Shown here: positions 1 through 7,126 of the stretch, piece after piece
Numbering within the stretch: the first letter of the stretch is position 1
Layout: every line of letters starts with the position of its first letter
Source of the DNA: a bacterium
GTDB lineage: Bacteria > UBP7 > UBA6624
Direction: 5' to 3'
Length of the DNA stretch: 13,196 bases
NCBI GenBank assembly: GCA_014384545.1
Contig: JACNFQ010000041.1
Location: forward strand, 1-13,196
Notes under the pieces: generated by a model
The model's input: only the letters and a program-made list of their open reading frames with translations
What the model was told of the DNA's origin: nothing
Database searches by the model: none
Program-made: the position numbers and the translations under genes

Positions 1-61
1 CTCTAACCCAAACGGGTGGTGGGGCGCCATTTGGACCGAATGAACCTCCTATTAGTGTCAT
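1..61 (-). CDS. Possible 5' end of a divergent gene, cut by the window edge
   Basis: On the reverse strand an ATG at 61 opens a frame that runs without a stop to the left edge, giving about 20 residues that begin MTLIGGSFGPNG and continue Pro-rich (APPPVWVR). A GGAAAG lies 5 bases upstream of the ATG as a weak ribosome site. The same frame is open upstream as far as a TGA at 217, so non-ATG starts at 169 (TTG), 127 (TTG) or 112 (GTG) are also possible. No family is recognised from so short a piece. It could be a real divergent gene or a chance open frame. Confidence 0.28.
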   Translation of the reverse strand, partial: MTLIGGSFGPNGAPPPVWVR

Positions 62-238
62 GAATACTTTCCATCGGCGTCCATAGGGGGCTAACGATTT
101 CCAACCCCGCACACCGCAATCCCTCAAAAGACAGGCGGCACGGGTCAGAGCCCGAAGTGTGGTATTCAAGGCGTTTATCCTTGGATCTTTATCGGTGTCC
201 CTGAAATGGTCGGTTCAACGAATCGAAAACTTATGCCC

Positions 239-267
239 TTAACTTGGACTTGTTTCGTTTGTAGAAT
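239..267 (+). promoter_or_regulatory. Weak sigma70-like promoter candidate for the ABC gene unit
   Basis: A -10-like TAGAAT at 262-267 lies 17 bases after a -35-like TTAACT at 239-244. Initiation would fall near 274, just before the ribosome site at 277-281. The -35 match is poor (4 of 6) and nothing else supports it, so this is only a candidate. The rest of 62-292 shows no RNA gene or repeat. Confidence 0.2.
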
Positions 268-276
268 GGACGAAAC

Positions 277-281
277 GGAGG
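277..281 (+). promoter_or_regulatory. Ribosome binding site GGAGG deciding the start at 293
   Basis: GGAGG lies 11 bases before the ATG at 293. It favours 293 over two in-frame alternatives. The ATG at 206 has no purine-rich site in front of it. The ATG at 356 has an AGGAGG only 1 base upstream, too close to act. Confidence 0.55.
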
Positions 282-292
282 TTTTATCAATC

Positions 293-1555
293 ATGACAGA
301 TCCTTGGAACGAATCAGATGGTCCAAAAGAAGTAGAGAGTACAAAAGCAGGAGGCATGGACCCCAAAACGTGGGTGTGGGTGATTCTCTTGGTGGGCGCC
401 CTTTGGTTGACTCAAGGAGGTGGTGGTGGAGAGAAGACAACCGCCACACCAGGTGGTGTCTCGGTTGCCGGTCAGGCTGATGGTCCCCTAGCCGAGGGTC
501 TCCTTATGCGGGTGGCGATTCCTGAAGAGGGTCGTTCTTTGGTGGAGGAAGTTAGTTTAGAGATAGGACCGTTGTCGTTTAGAGAGGGTTTGACGGCACG
601 GATTGAACTGCGGAAGGGTGCCACCCTGTACCCAGGTCCTGCGGATGAAGGTGAAGTCGGTGTTTTGGCCTCGATAGATGACTTTGATATAAAGGTCTTG
701 TGGTGGGATGATTTGGCGCCCGAACCTGCCGACTTATTAGGCATGGTGCGGATGATGGGCTTTGACTTGCAACCGATCTTAGATGCGTTGATTGGATCTG
801 AGTTTGGGTATACCCTTACATCCCGAGGTGCTTTCTTGGGTATGGATCCTGAAAAAGCCGCTGCTGTAGCGCAGCGTGTAAGTGCCGCTGCTGGCTACCC
901 GTTGCCTGAAGAGGAGTTGAGCAAAATGGTGGAGACCCTCGAAGAGAGCAAGTGGGAACTTCGAGAGAACCGAGAAGAGATGCTCGCGTTCTTGGACGAG
1001 GCTGGTGCAACGGGCGCATTCCCATTCCTTGAAGGGTTTTTTCCTGAAGACGTTGTCACAGGAGAGAGCCGATGGGGTTGGGAGCTATCAGACCTAATGG
1101 AAGTCGTGGAGGGTCTTGGAAAGATGGGGCAGGAAGGTGTTGAAGCTGAATTGGAAGCGTCATGGGGCGAATTTGCAGTTCTTGCATCACTCTTGCCCGA
1201 CTTTGGGTGGAGCCTTGTACCCGTGCGGGTAGAGGGTGCTTTCCTCGTTTTGGCGTTTGAGGCTCATGGCGAGTGGGACTTTGAAGAAATGATAGCCGAA
1301 GCCGAGCGTTTGGCAGAAGAAATCAAAGATTTACCATCTCCTGGTACAGATGAGGTTTTCCCCCTCCATCTAGCCTTAAAGGGGAATGGCGAAGTGATGA
1401 TTGAGATCGCTACCGGAATCCCTCACGCTATGGAAATAGATCTCGTCCTTCAGATTGATGGTGTCAGTCCAGCAGGTCTTGAAGGGCTGATTGAAGAAGG
1501 TACAGAAGTCTCGTTCCCGGTTCATCTCCACAGCAAGTTGAGCCCCGCAGCCTAG
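293..1555 (+). CDS. Unrecognised single-pass membrane protein linked to an ABC transporter
   Basis: This is a 420-residue protein of unknown family. From the chosen ATG it has a short hydrophilic N-terminus (residues 1-26), one hydrophobic segment (about 27-40, WVWVILLVGALWLT), a five-glycine run, then a long acidic domain. The middle part (about 180-290) is Glu-rich and probably helical. The last 65 residues alternate hydrophobic and polar residues like beta strands (FPLHLALKG, MEIDLVLQIDG, VSFPVHLHSKL). I see no cysteine, no lipobox and no catalytic signature. A single N-terminal anchor would place the bulk outside the cytoplasm, as in ABC accessory proteins, but orientation is inferred. 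It ends in TAG immediately followed, in the same frame, by the TTG start of the ATPase gene, so the two are surely co-expressed. A role as substrate-handling or adaptor partner of the transporter is inference from position only. Confidence 0.85.
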   Translation: MTDPWNESDGPKEVESTKAGGMDPKTWVWVILLVGALWLTQGGGGGEKTTATPGGVSVAGQADGPLAEGLLMRVAIPEEGRSLVEEVSLEIGPLSFREGLTARIELRKGATLYPGPADEGEVGVLASIDDFDIKVLWWDDLAPEPADLLGMVRMMGFDLQPILDALIGSEFGYTLTSRGAFLGMDPEKAAAVAQRVSAAAGYPLPEEELSKMVETLEESKWELRENREEMLAFLDEAGATGAFPFLEGFFPEDVVTGESRWGWELSDLMEVVEGLGKMGQEGVEAELEASWGEFAVLASLLPDFGWSLVPVRVEGAFLVLAFEAHGEWDFEEMIAEAERLAEEIKDLPSPGTDEVFPLHLALKGNGEVMIEIATGIPHAMEIDLVLQIDGVSPAGLEGLIEEGTEVSFPVHLHSKLSPAA

Positions 1556-2479
1556 TTGACTTCTCCGTTTGTTTCTAAGGGTGCTAAGCGCCACTTTGGA
1601 AAAATCCGTGCCTTGGATGGGATGGATTTCCATGTGGAAACGGGTGAGTTTGTAGGGTTGATTGGACCCAATGGTGCTGGCAAAAGCACCCTGATTGGTG
1701 CTTCTTTGGGATTGGTCCGTTTGCAAGAAGGAGAGATTTACCTGTTTGGTGACGCTCCTGGATTGCCTTTGGGGAAGAGTCGAACAGGGTATTTGCCCGA
1801 GTTTTTCTTTTCGCCGGACCACCTTACCCCCAAAGCGTATTTAGAGGAAATCGGTACTTTGTATGGGATGAGTCGCAGAGAAGTCGCAGTGGCAGCCAAA
1901 CCCCTCTTGGAGCGGATGGGCTTGGCAGCCCATTGGGACCGTCCCTCGGGGAAACTCTCCAAGGGCTTATTGAGACGTTTAGGGATCGTCCGCAGTCTCT
2001 TTCACGACCCCGAACTCCTTATCTTTGACGAGCCCGCTTGGGGTTTGGACCCTATGGGTAGAAAAGCGCTTTCAGAGATCTTGGATGAGGCAAAGTGCGC
2101 GGGCAAATCTCTTGTCCTCTCTAGCCACAACATGGAGATGGTAGAAGGGGTTTGCGACCGGTATGTCTTTGTGGATGAAGGAAAGGTCCAGTGGGAAGCA
2201 ACACCAGAGGACTTGAGGGTAGAGAGCTCCGCAACGATTATCTATCGGTCTTTGGGTCCAATCAAGGGTGTTGATGGTACTTCTACTGGGGATGGTCGGA
2301 TGAAGGTCGTTGTCGCTCCGGAACAGAAGAGCAGCGTTCTGCGTGCACTTTTGGGTGCAGATGCTGAGGTGTTAGAAGTCAATGAATCCCGCACAGAGTT
2401 GATTGATTGGGTGGTGGAACGCCTAAAGGATGCGAAAGCGACTCCATCGCCCGCCAAGGAGGAAAGAGAGGATGCGTAG
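1556..2479 (+). CDS. ABC transporter ATP-binding protein (ABC-2 exporter type)
   Basis: This 307-residue nucleotide-binding subunit would power the permease encoded next. All core motifs are visible: Walker A GPNGAGKST (37-45), a Q-loop-type YLPE (79-82, Glu instead of Gln, common in ABC-2 exporters), signature LSKGL (134-138, a diverged LSGGQ as often seen in this subfamily), Walker B LLIFDEP with D158 and E159, D-loop GLDP (163-166) and H-loop H191. Residues after about 225 form an accessory C-terminal domain rich in charged residues. The start is TTG at 1556, directly after the TAG of the previous gene. The next in-frame starts (TTG 1613, ATG 1622) would remove the first strand of the ATPase fold. 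No good ribosome site precedes the TTG, so translation probably depends on reinitiation by ribosomes finishing the upstream gene. The substrate cannot be told. Confidence 0.95.
   Translation: MTSPFVSKGAKRHFGKIRALDGMDFHVETGEFVGLIGPNGAGKSTLIGASLGLVRLQEGEIYLFGDAPGLPLGKSRTGYLPEFFFSPDHLTPKAYLEEIGTLYGMSRREVAVAAKPLLERMGLAAHWDRPSGKLSKGLLRRLGIVRSLFHDPELLIFDEPAWGLDPMGRKALSEILDEAKCAGKSLVLSSHNMEMVEGVCDRYVFVDEGKVQWEATPEDLRVESSATIIYRSLGPIKGVDGTSTGDGRMKVVVAPEQKSSVLRALLGADAEVLEVNESRTELIDWVVERLKDAKATPSPAKEEREDA
2456..2462 (+). promoter_or_regulatory. Ribosome binding site AAGGAGG for the permease gene
   Basis: A strong AAGGAGG lies 9 bases before the ATG at 2472, inside the 3' end of the ATPase gene. It selects 2472 over the in-frame ATG at 2430, which would add 14 arginine- and lysine-rich residues that merely reflect the overlapping gene. 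Confidence 0.75.
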
Positions 2480-3347
2480 TCTTGCTCCCTCTTTGCATCG
2501 GGTCGTAGCCATTGCCCGCATAACGCTACAAGGTGTCGTTGGTAACCGGCGTAGTATGCTCCTTGTATTCTTGGGGGCACTCGTCTTTGGGTTGTCCACT
2601 TGGGCCATTGGGCAAAACGCGGACGCAAGTGTCGTTATCTTTACGTGGAGTGGCATCGGTTTCCTCTTTCTTGTCATCTGTTATCAGTCTGCTGATGGAT
2701 TAAGGGAACAGTTACGACAGAAGACATTAGGACCCATTATTACCGGTCCGCTCACTCGGACTGAATATACATGGGGTCGGTTCTTAGGTATTTGGTTACC
2801 AGGGTGGCTTACGTTGTCTGCACTCTTTTGGCTTCTCTTTGAATATGGCGTCGTGCGAACCAAGGGATACGAGCTGATTCGAGAAATAGAGATGTTTACT
2901 CGTCAAATGGGCGAGGGTTTACCAGAGGAGTTTGGGTTACCGGAAGCAGCCAAGATGGCGTTCCTGCTGTGGGTTCTTCTTTCCACCTTCCTTTTCTGTG
3001 TTTCAGGGGCATTGTTCGCCCTTTCGGGAATCATGAAACAGAAGTTGTCTATCGTTACGACGTTCGTTGTTTGGCCGTTGGTCTCTCATTGGTGGCGGTG
3101 GAATCTGCCAGGATGGGAACTATGGCCTCAAGAAGCTGTAAGCGCTGCAGAATCCGCCCAAATGGCCCAACTAACGGGGTGGCCTAGTCTGCCCAATGTG
3201 TGGATGATTCCCGTGATCCTCTTCCGGGGGGCAGGTGCCGACCAGCTTACGCTTTACTTTAGTATTCAGTCTGTCGCTTGGGGGTCTCTCTTCCTATGGC
3301 TATCGCTATTGGCGTTTCGTCGGCTCGACCTCTCTCGTCCCCAATAG
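2472..3347 (+). CDS. ABC-2 type transporter permease
   Basis: This 291-residue integral membrane protein has about six hydrophobic segments (roughly 28-47, 53-72, 104-126, 161-184, 192-208 and 259-283). Between the second and third lies the typical ABC-2 coupling region, a charged helix followed by a conserved-looking stretch (TLGPIITGPLTRTEYTWGR, 85-103). A hydrophilic, probably external loop covers about 130-158. This is the layout of ABC-2 permeases such as NosY-like or Na+/multidrug exporter subunits, which pair with an ATPase like the one just upstream. Its ATG overlaps the last 8 bases of the ATPase gene. Only one permease is present, so the transporter is probably a homodimer of this protein plus two ATPases. 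The substrate is unknown. Confidence 0.92.
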   Translation: MRSLAPSLHRVVAIARITLQGVVGNRRSMLLVFLGALVFGLSTWAIGQNADASVVIFTWSGIGFLFLVICYQSADGLREQLRQKTLGPIITGPLTRTEYTWGRFLGIWLPGWLTLSALFWLLFEYGVVRTKGYELIREIEMFTRQMGEGLPEEFGLPEAAKMAFLLWVLLSTFLFCVSGALFALSGIMKQKLSIVTTFVVWPLVSHWWRWNLPGWELWPQEAVSAAESAQMAQLTGWPSLPNVWMIPVILFRGAGADQLTLYFSIQSVAWGSLFLWLSLLAFRRLDLSRPQ

Positions 3348-3360
3348 GGGTGAACACCCC
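3347..3360. terminator. Short GC hairpin between convergent genes, possible bidirectional terminator
   Basis: GGGGT (3347-3351) and ACCCC (3356-3360) form a 5-bp stem with a GAAC loop, beginning at the last base of the permease stop codon. It is the only dyad in the 39-base gap between the converging permease and protease genes. No T-tract follows on either strand and the stem is short, so support is weak. Confidence 0.25.
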
Positions 3361-3386
3361 CCATTCCATCCCCTCCTAGTCTTTAT

Positions 3387-6300
3387 CTAGTGGAGGTCGC
3401 GCAGGAGCACTTTGATGGCGCGTTCAAGTTGAGGGTCTTTCCCAGCGGCTTCATCTTCAGGGTGGAGGAGGACAAGGATGTCAGGGATTGCCGCACCGTT
3501 CTCTAGATTCGCACCTAGTTTATCGCCATCAGCCACATACCAGCCCCTAAACGGGAACCGCATACTGGAGCCATCAATAAGGCGTCGGCTACCGGTACTA
3601 ATCACAGCACCATGGGTGGGAACACCCACCACCTTTCCTCGCTCCAATGTCTGGACAGCATGGCTAAAGATCTCGGCGTTGCTATACGAGTTCTCGTTCG
3701 CCAAAACGATGATGGGGTGGGGCCAAGCATACATCGGTAATCGGCTTTGTGGATAACCGAAACTGCCTTCTGGTGCACCACGTGGAATGGTATAGGCGTG
3801 GCGCTGCACCATCAGCATAGCGAGAAGGTAGTCGGTCGTCCACCCTCCTCCATTGTCACGCACATCAATGACCAATCCTTCCTTGCCGTGTCCAATCAAG
3901 TAAAGCTCTGCTTCGAACCGATCTAAACTACTTTGGTTCATGCCACGAATGTGGACATAGCCAAGTCGTCCTTCAGAAAGTACATCTACCTGCTCTCTAT
4001 TCCCTTCAACCCAAGCCTCGTACCGCAATCCCGTTATCGTTCCGGAGGACGAAGGGCGAACAATGAGTTCTCGTTCGTCTTCTAAGGGCAAAACCTCAAG
4101 CGTAACTGTTGTGCTCCACGCTTCCCCATAGGAGATATGCGTACTGTCGGCAAACTGCAGCGTCAGGGTATGTTCGCCAGGTTCCAATTCAAGGGTTGTA
4201 TCGGAAGAGCCATCCCCAAAGTGAATATGTGAATCGTCAGAAAGTACAGTCTCTCCTTCGGGAACGAAAGCTCCATCAATAATCAGGTGGTGGTGCCCCG
4301 TGCCCTCTTCGCCCTCGCCAGCGGGCATCACCTCTTTGCCAACGACGCCCATCTCCACCGAAATAGGGGAATGGAATGCACCGCCCTCCAAGTCGTTTAG
4401 GAAGATAACCCCCTCTTCGGGAATCTCTTGCACCTCTCCATCCACCTCGGTTGTAGGCCCCCAAAGTTGAAGGCGCACAGGATCCCCTGAGAGGTTGGTC
4501 AATAGACGGTGGAGATTGTTCCCAAGTACGGGGGACCCATTGATAGAGAGTACCGTTTCGCCAAGTTGAGGACCATCCTCAAAGTCGCTAGGACCCTCCA
4601 TCACAACACCCGTAATATCAAGTCCTTCTTCACCCAAAGTCCAGTCCAGCCCCAACATTCCTGTGGATTCACGGCTTTCATCCACGGCCGGCACCCGACC
4701 GTAATACCCCAAGTGGCTTCCGTTGAGTTCGCCCAACATGATGTCAATCACCGCATCAAAGTCGCGGGCGTGTGCTGCCGAAATAGCCCAAGGGAGGTAA
4801 CGATCGCGTATTGCATCCCAATCGGCACCGTGGTGGTTTTCGTCATAAAACCCCCGATCCATCGTCCTCCATGCTTCAAGGAATACCTCTGTCCTCCGTG
4901 CAACTCGATTCAATAAGTATTGGATAGAAAAGGGGTGGGTTTGTTCATTCTTTGACGTCGTTTTCGTGCTTCCCACTTGTCCCTGTAATGTCAGGTATTC
5001 CACACGGTCTCCTTTTTCGTTGAGGCGGAGCGACCTGGGGTTCTTACCACTCGTGATCTTCAAGGGAGACCCACCTGAAAGAGAGATGGAGTAAAGGTCA
5101 CTTCCATCGTGCGAACCCCTAAACACCACCCGGCTACCATCATGCGTCATGACCATTTCGGTTTCGTTCCCATCCAGCCGCGTCAACGAGCGGATGCGTA
5201 GGGGGAGACGATCGGTATCAATCTGAACCCAAGTCTCGGGTTTCTCTTTCTTTTGAGCCTCGGCTTCTTCTTTCCAGAGGTCGTCTCTTTCCCGTTTCGT
5301 CAGGTCTTCGTCGCTCTCTCTAAGGAATAGATACCAAATATCGGCACTATCCCCATATCGACGGGTAGAAAAGGCTAAGACACGCCCGTTTTCACTCCAA
5401 GCAGGGTAAGTGTCGTAGTCGGGATGGGCAGAGAGATTCAAGGGAGATTCCGAGCCATCGGCGGGGGCAATCCAAACATCGCTGTTGTGCTCTATATCTT
5501 CTACATGCCAAGCCAACCACGAGCTATCGGGGCTCCAAGAAACCCAAGGCCAATCCCATCCCGTACGAATCGTCGTGGGTTCGCCTAGAGAAGGAGCGTC
5601 CCAACCAGCGCTTTCCTCATCTTCTTTACCCGTGGGGATGGATCCTTCACCCCCCTCTTCTTCATCTTCTTCACCAGCCCGGATGGATCCCTCACCCTCC
5701 ACTTCCTCGTCCTCATCATCCTCAAGATTGACGCCCTCTTCATCTCCTTGAGGCTGGTCAGAAGATGGAGATTTCTCTTTTTGGGGCGAGGGTAGGGTTA
5801 GGGGTGCTATCAACAGCGTCCCATAATCCTCCACATAAGACAAGGATTCGCCGTTGGGGGAAAGGACAGGATGGTGGTGGGGCATGGGTCCGTTCGTCAA
5901 GGGGTACGCTTCCCAACTGAGTACATGGCGTGGGTCCGTCTCCGAATCGGAGGGGCGTGCTGCCCAAATCTGCTCGGTGCCCGTCCTATCAGAAACAAAA
6001 AGGAGTGTGCGACCATCGCCAGCCCAAGATACAGAAGACTCCATCTCTCTGGTCGTCGTGACACGATGGCTCTCTTTCAAGTCCAAGTCCACCACCCAAA
6101 TCTCCCCATCCACAGCGACTGCCATCGTCTTCTTGTCTAGGATATCAAAAGATTGAGCGCTGTCTCCAAACGAGACCCACTCGGCATCGTTCTGGAGTGA
6201 ATCTCCCAACGCTTCTAATGGTAGGGTGCTAAGCTCTTCGGTTTGGGTATCAAAGAGGGTAATGCCGCCTCCTACTTCCATCGCAATCAACGAGCCATCC

Positions 6301-7100
6301 CACGAGATATTGGCATCTCGGATGCTCAAATCTGTAAAGCTCGTCTTTTTCCGAGCACGGTTTCCTTCGGGCGTTGATGACCAAAGATTATGGGAATCTC
6401 CACCACGCTCACTGACAAACCATACCCTCTCTCCATCTGGTTCCCACATAGGGAGATGGTCGTTCCCCTCAAAGTGGGTTAGTGGAGTGGCATCTCCTGA
6501 AGCAAGATCAGTACTCCAGATTTCCCTATTGGCGCTCCCTAAGTAACCGCGTCGGTATCGGCTGTTCGTTCCTCGAACAAAGAGGAGGGTGTTCCCATCA
6601 GGGGAAAGCGTAGGTTGGTAACCGAGGAGGGGGGACAAGGGTTCGGGCGTAGTGGGGCTCTCAACAGAAACGGAGTAGATTTCAGACATCCTGAACACAG
6701 TTCGGCTCCGTCTTGAAGAAAACAGAATGGACTTTCCGTCAGGAGAGAACCCCGAAAGCGAATCTGTTCCCGAAAAGAAGGTCAATCTTGTGGGGGCTCC
6801 TCCCTCGCTATCCATGATAAAGATGTCATCATTCCCCCAGCGATCACTCGCAAAAGCCAAGAGCGAACCATCGGGGGACCATGCGGGGCTGTGGTCGTAA
6901 GCTGGGTGAATCGTGAGCCGTGTCGCTCGACCTCCATCAGATGAAACGGTCCAAATATCACCTTGCCAAGCGAAGGCAACAAGAGAGCCATCAGGAGAAG
7001 GTGAGGGGTCTCTAGGAAAGACCATTTCTGCCCCACCAAGTTGGGCGGTCCAAAACAGGAGAATAGGGATCAGAATTCGATTTTTCATAACCTGAATCAT
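3387..7100 (-). CDS. Secreted tricorn-like S41 peptidase with an inserted DUF4399-like domain
   Basis: This is a 1237-residue tricorn-type serine protease, a family that cuts peptides in an enclosed chamber. Order of parts: a signal peptide (about 1-24, hydrophobic core ILIPILLFW, ending LGGA); a TolB/WD40-like propeller with repeated SPDG motifs (about 27-320); a second propeller (about 330-705) interrupted by an acidic insert (442-500); a helical C1 domain (about 725-801) with H796 in LNGSH; a PDZ domain (814-881, resuming about 1009); a DUF4399-like insert (about 898-1004); and the S41 catalytic domain (about 1040-1237). The catalytic domain has DVRDNGGG (1079-1086), the probable nucleophile S1140 in SYSNAE, and E1200 in LENGAAIPDI. 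These match the Ser-His-Glu set of archaeal tricorn, so it is probably active. The signal peptide implies the periplasm or outside, unlike cytoplasmic archaeal tricorn. The start could also be the ATG at 7088, which leaves a cleaner signal peptide; neither has a clear ribosome site. It converges on the ABC unit and diverges from the pseudouridine synthase gene. Confidence 0.95.
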   Translation of the reverse strand: MIQVMKNRILIPILLFWTAQLGGAEMVFPRDPSPSPDGSLVAFAWQGDIWTVSSDGGRATRLTIHPAYDHSPAWSPDGSLLAFASDRWGNDDIFIMDSEGGAPTRLTFFSGTDSLSGFSPDGKSILFSSRRSRTVFRMSEIYSVSVESPTTPEPLSPLLGYQPTLSPDGNTLLFVRGTNSRYRRGYLGSANREIWSTDLASGDATPLTHFEGNDHLPMWEPDGERVWFVSERGGDSHNLWSSTPEGNRARKKTSFTDLSIRDANISWDGSLIAMEVGGGITLFDTQTEELSTLPLEALGDSLQNDAEWVSFGDSAQSFDILDKKTMAVAVDGEIWVVDLDLKESHRVTTTREMESSVSWAGDGRTLLFVSDRTGTEQIWAARPSDSETDPRHVLSWEAYPLTNGPMPHHHPVLSPNGESLSYVEDYGTLLIAPLTLPSPQKEKSPSSDQPQGDEEGVNLEDDEDEEVEGEGSIRAGEEDEEEGGEGSIPTGKEDEESAGWDAPSLGEPTTIRTGWDWPWVSWSPDSSWLAWHVEDIEHNSDVWIAPADGSESPLNLSAHPDYDTYPAWSENGRVLAFSTRRYGDSADIWYLFLRESDEDLTKRERDDLWKEEAEAQKKEKPETWVQIDTDRLPLRIRSLTRLDGNETEMVMTHDGSRVVFRGSHDGSDLYSISLSGGSPLKITSGKNPRSLRLNEKGDRVEYLTLQGQVGSTKTTSKNEQTHPFSIQYLLNRVARRTEVFLEAWRTMDRGFYDENHHGADWDAIRDRYLPWAISAAHARDFDAVIDIMLGELNGSHLGYYGRVPAVDESRESTGMLGLDWTLGEEGLDITGVVMEGPSDFEDGPQLGETVLSINGSPVLGNNLHRLLTNLSGDPVRLQLWGPTTEVDGEVQEIPEEGVIFLNDLEGGAFHSPISVEMGVVGKEVMPAGEGEEGTGHHHLIIDGAFVPEGETVLSDDSHIHFGDGSSDTTLELEPGEHTLTLQFADSTHISYGEAWSTTVTLEVLPLEDERELIVRPSSSGTITGLRYEAWVEGNREQVDVLSEGRLGYVHIRGMNQSSLDRFEAELYLIGHGKEGLVIDVRDNGGGWTTDYLLAMLMVQRHAYTIPRGAPEGSFGYPQSRLPMYAWPHPIIVLANENSYSNAEIFSHAVQTLERGKVVGVPTHGAVISTGSRRLIDGSSMRFPFRGWYVADGDKLGANLENGAAIPDILVLLHPEDEAAGKDPQLERAIKVLLRDLH
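4089..4409 (-). other. DUF4399-like domain inside the tricorn protease
   Basis: Protein residues about 898-1004. Seen directly: MPAGEGEEGTGHHHLIIDG (a PAG turn, then GHHHLIID at 935-942), SHIHFGDGSSDTTLELEPG (957-975) and EHTLTLQFAD (977-986). From memory of the family, this order (PAG, GHHHLLID, HxHFGxGQ-TxxxLxLxPGxHTLxL) is the hallmark of DUF4399, a small beta domain usually found alone in exported proteins. Its two ends sit between the PDZ strand VRLQLWG (875-881) and the strand ELIVRPSS (1011-1018), which would normally be close together. H936-H938, H958, H960, H977 and H988 could bind a metal; this is inference. Confidence 0.75.
5607..5696 (-). repeat. Two 45-bp tandem units in the acidic insert of the protease gene
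   Basis: Two adjacent 15-residue units (469-483 GEGSIRAGEEDEEEG and 484-498 GEGSIPTGKEDEESA) match at most positions, and each carries the same GGATCC-containing DNA word exactly 45 bases apart. They lie in a wider Glu/Asp-rich stretch (442-500; 5601-5777) that interrupts the second beta-propeller. This looks like a recent in-frame duplication in a surface loop. Confidence 0.75.
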
Positions 7101-7126
7101 AGTCTAAAAAACTTTAGGATTCACCT
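7101..7126. promoter_or_regulatory. 26-base AT-rich gap between divergent start codons
   Basis: The protease and pseudouridine synthase genes start back to back here. The gap contains AGGA (7116-7119), a ribosome site 7 bases before the forward ATG, and a dyad CTAAA (7104-7108) / TTTAG (7113-7117). A second dyad, TGAATC (7093-7098) / GATTCA (7118-7123), extends into the protease gene. Both promoters must overlap the gap or lie within the opposite gene. I could not place convincing -35/-10 pairs. Confidence 0.35.

Noticed and set aside
206-292. ATG at 206 as the start of the first forward gene
   Set aside because: The extra 29 residues have no ribosome site, read unlike the rest of the protein, and lie upstream of the better-supported GGAGG/ATG at 277-295.
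1376-1822. Reverse open frame of 148 codons spanning the membrane-protein/ATPase junction
   Set aside because: It crosses two well-supported forward genes, including Walker A, and has no recognisable domain or ribosome site.
5485-5751. Forward open frame, serine/proline-rich, inside the protease gene
   Set aside because: It is the antisense of the acidic Glu/Asp codons; its Ser-run composition is a shadow of the real reverse-strand coding sequence.
5601-5777. Acidic repeats as RTX-type calcium-binding motifs
   Set aside because: The units lack the GGxGxDxxx nonapeptide pattern; they are simple Glu-rich duplications.
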